Below, in pieces: positions 60,573 through 64,000 of a DNA stretch of 64,000 nt; positions within the stretch are counted from its first letter, which is position 1, and every line of letters begins with the position of its first letter. The notes below the pieces were generated by a model, which saw nothing but the letters and a program-made list of their open reading frames with translations, was not told the origin of the DNA and ran no database searches. The position numbers and the translations under genes are program-made. Location of the stretch: NCBI RefSeq assembly GCF_938023125.1, contig NZ_CALHDW010000017.1, forward strand, positions 124,001 to 188,000. Direction: 5' to 3'. The DNA is from an uncultured Porphyromonas sp. Lineage in GTDB: Bacteria > Bacteroidota > Bacteroidia > Bacteroidales > Porphyromonadaceae.

Positions 60573-62091
60573 GGTCGGGACGCTTGGAGGTCGTATAGTT
60601 ACGCTGGTCTGACCCTACCTTGTTGAGCATCCAAATGGCGGACTCGAGGGCGTCGGGGGCGTCATCATGTAGGCGGCTCCCCTTTTCGGTTGCGAGTAGC
60701 TGGTCAATGAGGATTTTTAGCCCCTCACTATCGCGCTCCTCCTCGTTAAAGAGGACAAACCCGCGCTCAAAAAGAGGCTGCATCGTCTCAATACGCGAGT
60801 ACTTGTCGGGTTTCTTGCGCTTATCGGGTGTGATGGGGATTTGTCGCCCTCCTCGGGCAATACCCTCATCCTTAAACTCTTTGAGTAGGAGGTCTTGGAT
60901 AAAGTTCGCCTCCATGTAGTAGCGGGGCGGCTTGCGCCCTTTTTTGCGCGCAATCCACGCCTCGATATCGTAGTGCCAAGCCACCATCTCAGCGACAGAG
61001 CATTGCCCCGCGTACGCCTTGAGGACGTGGTAATACCCCTCTTTGGTCTTACCGACGAGCATTGTTGCCTTGTAGTCGTTAGCCTTTGTCGACTTAAAGG
61101 AGGGGTCGGTGTAGGCTATGATCTTGACGTACTCCTTGAGAGGCAGAATTTTTGTGTACCGCATCCACTCGGGCTTAAATACGGCACCCTCCTCGATCGG
61201 GTTGTTAAGGTACTCGCGGGCAAAGCTGATTTCGCCTTGCTCATCGCGCATAGCTTGTATATCCTCGCGCGAGTAGTAACCCCACGAGGGATTGCCCTTG
61301 CTGTCTATGATATTGACGCGCGTATGGTATAGATTCTTGATATTAGCAAAGTGCGCAAGGATCATATTTTTTGCAAATCGATTGCCTACCATGATAAGTC
61401 GCCCACGCCCCCCGGCCATGGTACCGTATAGTGGCCCCATCACCCAGTTATAAGCCTTGCGGACGCGGCTCTCGTTGTTGCTAAGTTGGTCTTCGTCGAT
61501 ATCGTCGATAAGGATATAGTCAGGGCGCTGCCCGTTTTTTTTGAGACCTCGAGGGCTTTGGCCACGGCCAATGGCCACAAACGTGGTGCCATCGGCCAAG
61601 GAAAACTTGCCGGAGGTCCACTCGGTACCCTTATCCGCCTTAATGCCAAAGTCTTGGATATAGGCCTCGTTGTTGGCAAGCTCCGCTTGGAGGTCGGCTA
61701 GCAGCCCCTTGGCGTTGTCGTTGCTGCTGGATACCAGCACGATAAACCGAAACAAGTTCTCCCCTCGTGCGAGGATCCACAAGGGGATAAGGCAGCCCAT
61801 GTGCGTAGATTTTGCATGTCCCCGCGCCCACTCGAAAAGGGCGCGCGCCCTCGGATGCCCCGCGATGTATTTTGCCGCGTCGAGGTGGAATTTAGCGGAG
61901 TCGCAGGGAGCGATGTGCGAAAAATAGGTACGCACGAAGTAGTTGTAGTCCTCCTTGGCACGCCGTACGCGCTCCTCCTTGGTCTCCTCACACTCCCCGA
62001 GGTCAAAGGTTGTGCGGGTGATGAGGGACACCCGCTCATCCCAACGCTTGAGGAGCTCCGCCGATACTTGTCTTTGGGGTCGCTTAATCAT
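60562..62091 (-). CDS. Terminase large subunit (Mu gp28-like)
   Basis: 509 residues. ATPase: Walker-A-like RGHAKST (90-96), Walker B YILIDDID (192-199), a coupling-type segment FIVLVSSSNDNAKG. Nuclease half: IIAYTDPSFKSTKANDYKATMLVG with a metal-ligand Asp, and a late acidic cluster RLHDDAPDALESAIWML typical of terminases. Packages DNA by the headful mode with host flanks in Mu-like phages. Eight-base overlap with the small subunit gene. Confidence 0.92.
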   Translation of the reverse strand: MIKRPQRQVSAELLKRWDERVSLITRTTFDLGECEETKEERVRRAKEDYNYFVRTYFSHIAPCDSAKFHLDAAKYIAGHPRARALFEWARGHAKSTHMGCLIPLWILARGENLFRFIVLVSSSNDNAKGLLADLQAELANNEAYIQDFGIKADKGTEWTSGKFSLADGTTFVAIGRGQSPRGLKKNGQRPDYILIDDIDEDQLSNNESRVRKAYNWVMGPLYGTMAGGRGRLIMVGNRFAKNMILAHFANIKNLYHTRVNIIDSKGNPSWGYYSREDIQAMRDEQGEISFAREYLNNPIEEGAVFKPEWMRYTKILPLKEYVKIIAYTDPSFKSTKANDYKATMLVGKTKEGYYHVLKAYAGQCSVAEMVAWHYDIEAWIARKKGRKPPRYYMEANFIQDLLLKEFKDEGIARGGRQIPITPDKRKKPDKYSRIETMQPLFERGFVLFNEEERDSEGLKILIDQLLATEKGSRLHDDAPDALESAIWMLNKVGSDQRNYTTSKRPDRHY

Positions 62092-62566
62092 CTGCTTGCT
62101 GTGTTAGTAGGTTGTCGCGCTCGAGGAGATAATGGATATAGATGTCCTGCAGGCGAGTAAGCTCTTGTACAAACTCACGACTTGTCTTGAGTCGCTTACC
62201 CTCTGCCACGAGCCAATCGCCAAAGCCCGTGAGGGCGAGGATGACATCGTCGGCTGTCGCCTCTTTTTGCAGGCTTTTTATCTGTTTGCAGATCTTACTG
62301 ATCGCATCCGCAGTAGCAAGGGGATCCCCTCTCTCAATAAGGTCGTCGAGCTGCTTAAGTAGCTTATTGTAGATGGTTTTAGGTGAGAGGAGAGAGGCGT
62401 TGCGGCTCGCTTGCCACGCCCCCTCTTTTTTCCATTTGGTAAGGGTCTGAGGGGTAATACCGAGCCGCTCCGCAATCTCTCGGAGGGGGACCTTGTCGAG
62501 GTACAATCGCTTGGCATGGTCATACTTAGCAGGGTCTTTCGGGGCAAAGGGTTTCTTTGTATTCAT
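62084..62566 (-). CDS. Terminase small subunit-like / DNA-binding packaging protein
   Basis: 160 residues. The N-terminal HTH (YDHAKRLYLDKVPLREIAERLGITPQTLTKWKKEGAWQASRNA) is of the phage terminase small/DUF1804 type; a helical C-half has several acidic patches. It precedes the terminase large subunit with an overlap. First gene of the head sub-run. Confidence 0.85.
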   Translation of the reverse strand: MNTKKPFAPKDPAKYDHAKRLYLDKVPLREIAERLGITPQTLTKWKKEGAWQASRNASLLSPKTIYNKLLKQLDDLIERGDPLATADAISKICKQIKSLQKEATADDVILALTGFGDWLVAEGKRLKTSREFVQELTRLQDIYIHYLLERDNLLTQQADD

Positions 62567-62606
62567 TTTGTTTATAACTTTGTGCTTGGGTATTGATTTT
62601 GTCTAT

Positions 62607-62855
62607 ATGAAGCATGAAAACTATCTAAGGCACGTTGAGATGGTGCAGCAACTAGTACGGGAGTACTACGAGCCGGGGCGGCAGGACCGCTGCCTTGCCG
62701 AAGTGTGGCGTAGGTGGGTCTATCCGGTCTATCCGATGTGCTACGAGACGCTCCGCCGCATCATGGCGATTAACCTTAAGGAGGAGCAGACGCAGATGCG
62801 TGCAGCTCAGTCTCGCCCCGTGCAGGCGTCGCTCTTTGGCGATCTTGAGTTTTAA
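62607..62855 (+). CDS. Lone plus-strand gene inside the late module
   Basis: 82 residues from MKHENYLRHVEMVQQLV. Basic/aromatic: REYYEPGRQDRCLAEVWRRWVYPVYPMCYETLRRIM, then a Gln/Arg-rich tail ending LFGDLEF. A TAACTTTG box (62575-62582) lies 24 bp before the ATG on the plus strand. It is divergent from the terminase small subunit and overlaps the next late gene's 3' end by four bases. Unrecognised; placement next to terminase suggests a packaging or regulatory link. Confidence 0.7.
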   Translation: MKHENYLRHVEMVQQLVREYYEPGRQDRCLAEVWRRWVYPVYPMCYETLRRIMAINLKEEQTQMRAAQSRPVQASLFGDLEF

Positions 62856-63283
62856 TCCTCCGCCCACTCTTCGCGGGCTAGCTGTATCCTCGTCTCCTGC
62901 AGGCTCTCTACCCTTGCCCCTACCTTATACCCCTCTAATCTCCATCCCTCTTTTTTCGCTGCCTTGATAACCTCATCGATGAGGTTGAGGTAGCGGGCAT
63001 AACTCTCGAGATGGCGGTCGGGTGCGGCACTCGAGGCAATAAGGGGGAGGTTAACGTAGAGGCGGAGGGCAAGGTCTGCACGGTATCGATCCCACTCCTT
63101 GTCCTCGTTGCATCGCTCCTCGCCATCCGGGGCAATAAGGAGCGCCGGGGTCTTGATAGGCGGGTGCTTAAGCTCATCGAGGTACTCGTCACACTGCCCC
63201 TGGTCTAGGGCAATGTAGGCGAGGGACTGGGTCTCTTGTAGGGCTCTTATGAGAGCCTTGATGCTGTCAATTGTAATAATCAT
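62852..63283 (-). CDS. Uncharacterised late phage protein (tail region)
   Basis: 143 residues: IITIDSIKALIRALQETQSLAYIALDQGQCDEYLDELKHPPIKTPALLI..., then a helical part and KVGARVESLQETRIQLAREEW. The plan (short N-terminal helix, beta sheet, two helices) resembles gp37/tail-terminator-type small proteins of Mu-like phages, with low certainty. Immediately downstream of the tape measure gene. Confidence 0.6.
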   Translation of the reverse strand: MIITIDSIKALIRALQETQSLAYIALDQGQCDEYLDELKHPPIKTPALLIAPDGEERCNEDKEWDRYRADLALRLYVNLPLIASSAAPDRHLESYARYLNLIDEVIKAAKKEGWRLEGYKVGARVESLQETRIQLAREEWAED

Positions 63284-63287
63284 AGTA

Positions 63288-64000
63288 TTAGCTTAGCTTA
63301 CGTATAGTTCCCTCCTTGGAGAGGATACCGACGAGTTCGCGGCCGCGAATCTTAAACTCGACTTGCCCTCCGCTTCCCGCGCTCATCGGTTGTATCAGCG
63401 AGCGCAACTTATCAAGGGGGGCAATCACCTCGGGGTTGTTGCTTGCTCCTGCATACTCGCCCGTCAAGGAGAGCGTGGGTCCGTACACAATCCCCCCATC
63501 CGCAAAGGCGTTAACTTTAGGGATAGAGGTGAGGGAGGCGATGATGCTTGCAATGCTCACCGCTGCCATAATCGGGCCCACAATGGGGATACCGGCTTGT
63601 GATTTACCTGCCTCGGAGGCGGATACCGCCACATTAGCATTAAAGAGCGATAGGAGGTTGGGGAGGGCGTCCTTGATGACGCTTGCCACGTTAGCCCCCC
63701 ACTCGAGCCACGCCCCGGCAGCCTGCAGCATGGAGCTCTCTGTCATATCCCCCAGGTTGCCAATAATCCCTCCCATGGTGCCGGCGAGATTGGCAATGTT
63801 GCCCACCGATTTTTGCACCCCGGCTACGTATCGATCCCACTCTTTGCGCGCTCTGTCTAGGCTCTTTTTTGTTGCGTTGTACAGCGTTTCCGGGGCTTTT
63901 TTGACTGCGCCGGAGACTAGCTCCTTCGCATCCCATTTTTTTGCGTCCTCCTGCTGCTGCTTTTTATCGCGGCCAAAGAGGTCGCTTTTACTTGCGACCT
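63288..64000 (-). CDS. Tail tape measure protein, C-terminal part (truncated by window edge)
   Basis: The frame is open to the edge of the window; the 176-residue stretch from a GTG is only its end. Sequence includes hydrophobic Ala/Gly/Ile-rich helices (IGNLGDMTE..., GPIMAAVSIASIIASLTSIPK) and the typical tape-measure ending FADGGIVYGPTLSLTGEYAGASNNPEVIAPLDKLRSL. Upstream residues (about 60) are charged helix (KEWDRYVAG, SLDRARK). Marks the start of the tail module, which continues outside. Confidence 0.85.
   Translation of the reverse strand, partial: VASKSDLFGRDKKQQQEDAKKWDAKELVSGAVKKAPETLYNATKKSLDRARKEWDRYVAGVQKSVGNIANLAGTMGGIIGNLGDMTESSMLQAAGAWLEWGANVASVIKDALPNLLSLFNANVAVSASEAGKSQAGIPIVGPIMAAVSIASIIASLTSIPKVNAFADGGIVYGPTLSLTGEYAGASNNPEVIAPLDKLRSLIQPMSAGSGGQVEFKIRGRELVGILSKEGTIRKLS

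Larger units (their letters stand above)
45598..64000. mobile_element. Mu-like transposable prophage, left part (continues past the window)
   Basis: Contains repressor, MuA-type DDE transposase, MuB ATPase, GemA/gp16, DUF3164, terminase pair, DUF935 portal, MuF, gpG and tape measure: the diagnostic set of a transposable phage. The left boundary is proposed at TGTAAGGGGGG. It begins with TG as Mu-type ends do, lies exactly where host lipoprotein coding sequence stops, and is followed within 12 bp by the first of two identical transposase-site-like repeats. Early genes read rightwards; late genes read leftwards. The right end, the major capsid gene, tail sheath/tube, lysis and invertase genes are not in view. 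Confidence 0.88.

Overview
The window reads as chromosome of a Porphyromonas-like member of the Bacteroidales. The evidence is a type IX secretion core cluster (porKLMN), a cargo protein with a C-terminal T9SS sorting domain, succinate/propionate fermentation genes (PEP carboxykinase, CoA-transferase, biotin-dependent Na+-pumping methylmalonyl-CoA decarboxylase), and many promoters of the Bacteroidetes type (TAnnTTTG at -7, sometimes with TTG 19-20 bp upstream). About 45.6 kb is host chromosome. The rest is the left part of a Mu-like transposable prophage that runs off the right edge.

Host layout. 0-6.4 kb: pdxB, then porK-porL-porM-porN. 6.4-7.6 kb: a pair of half-size CHR transporters. 7.6-10.4 kb: four tandem copies of a 194-residue outer-membrane-type protein, repeating every 716-717 bp. 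10.4-13.5 kb (minus): a B3/B4 tRNA-editing-like protein and hpt-adk-obg. 14-18 kb (minus): a lipoprotein, pckA and a CoA-transferase. 18.4-23.1 kb (plus): miaB, a TRIC-family channel and an LRR/T9SS surface protein. 23.3-24.3 kb: rplS and a small lipoprotein. 24.4-28.7 kb (minus): mce-mmdA-mmdD-mmdE-mmdC-mmdB, the complete epimerase/decarboxylase operon including a tiny epsilon-like subunit. 29-32.5 kb (minus): a DUF4377-like lipoprotein and a TonB-dependent-type receptor. 33.2 kb: an RRM RNA-binding protein. 33.6-42.6 kb (minus): a chain prxQ-recA-GNAT-deacetylase-like-glycosyltransferase-aroG/CM-folK-relA. 42.7-44.8 kb (minus): groES-groEL.

Prophage (about 45.6 kb onward). The left end appears to lie inside the first codons of a host lipoprotein gene, which has lost its start codon. 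It is followed by a non-coding control region with transposase-site-like direct repeats and helically phased 11-bp repeats, a S24-type repressor with a divergent early promoter, and early genes: a small DNA-binding protein, a hexapeptide-repeat protein, MuA transposase, MuB, a second ATPase, small genes, GemA, DUF4494 and DUF3164. A terminator ends this block. A separate promoter then drives a small accessory operon (55.3-56.9 kb) of three acidic or unknown proteins and an XRE regulator. The late genes (tape measure, tail, terminases, gp36-like, portal, MuF, gpG) are on the opposite strand, and MuF carries a C-terminal PD-(D/E)XK nuclease-like toxin domain.

Most interesting observation: directly after the XRE regulator there is a single 20-nt sequence, AATTTCTACTATTTGTAGAT, that looks exactly like the processed direct repeat of a Cas12a (type V-A) crRNA. 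It is solitary. A TAnnTTTG box and a perfect 18-bp palindrome precede it, and a rho-independent terminator follows about 30 nt later. This is the architecture expected of an RNA anti-CRISPR (a phage-borne solitary repeat unit that decoys Cas12a) or a phage mini-crRNA. The neighbouring XRE gene would be an Aca-like regulator and the co-operonic small proteins candidate anti-CRISPRs. The role is inferred; the repeat match and its flanking elements are directly visible.
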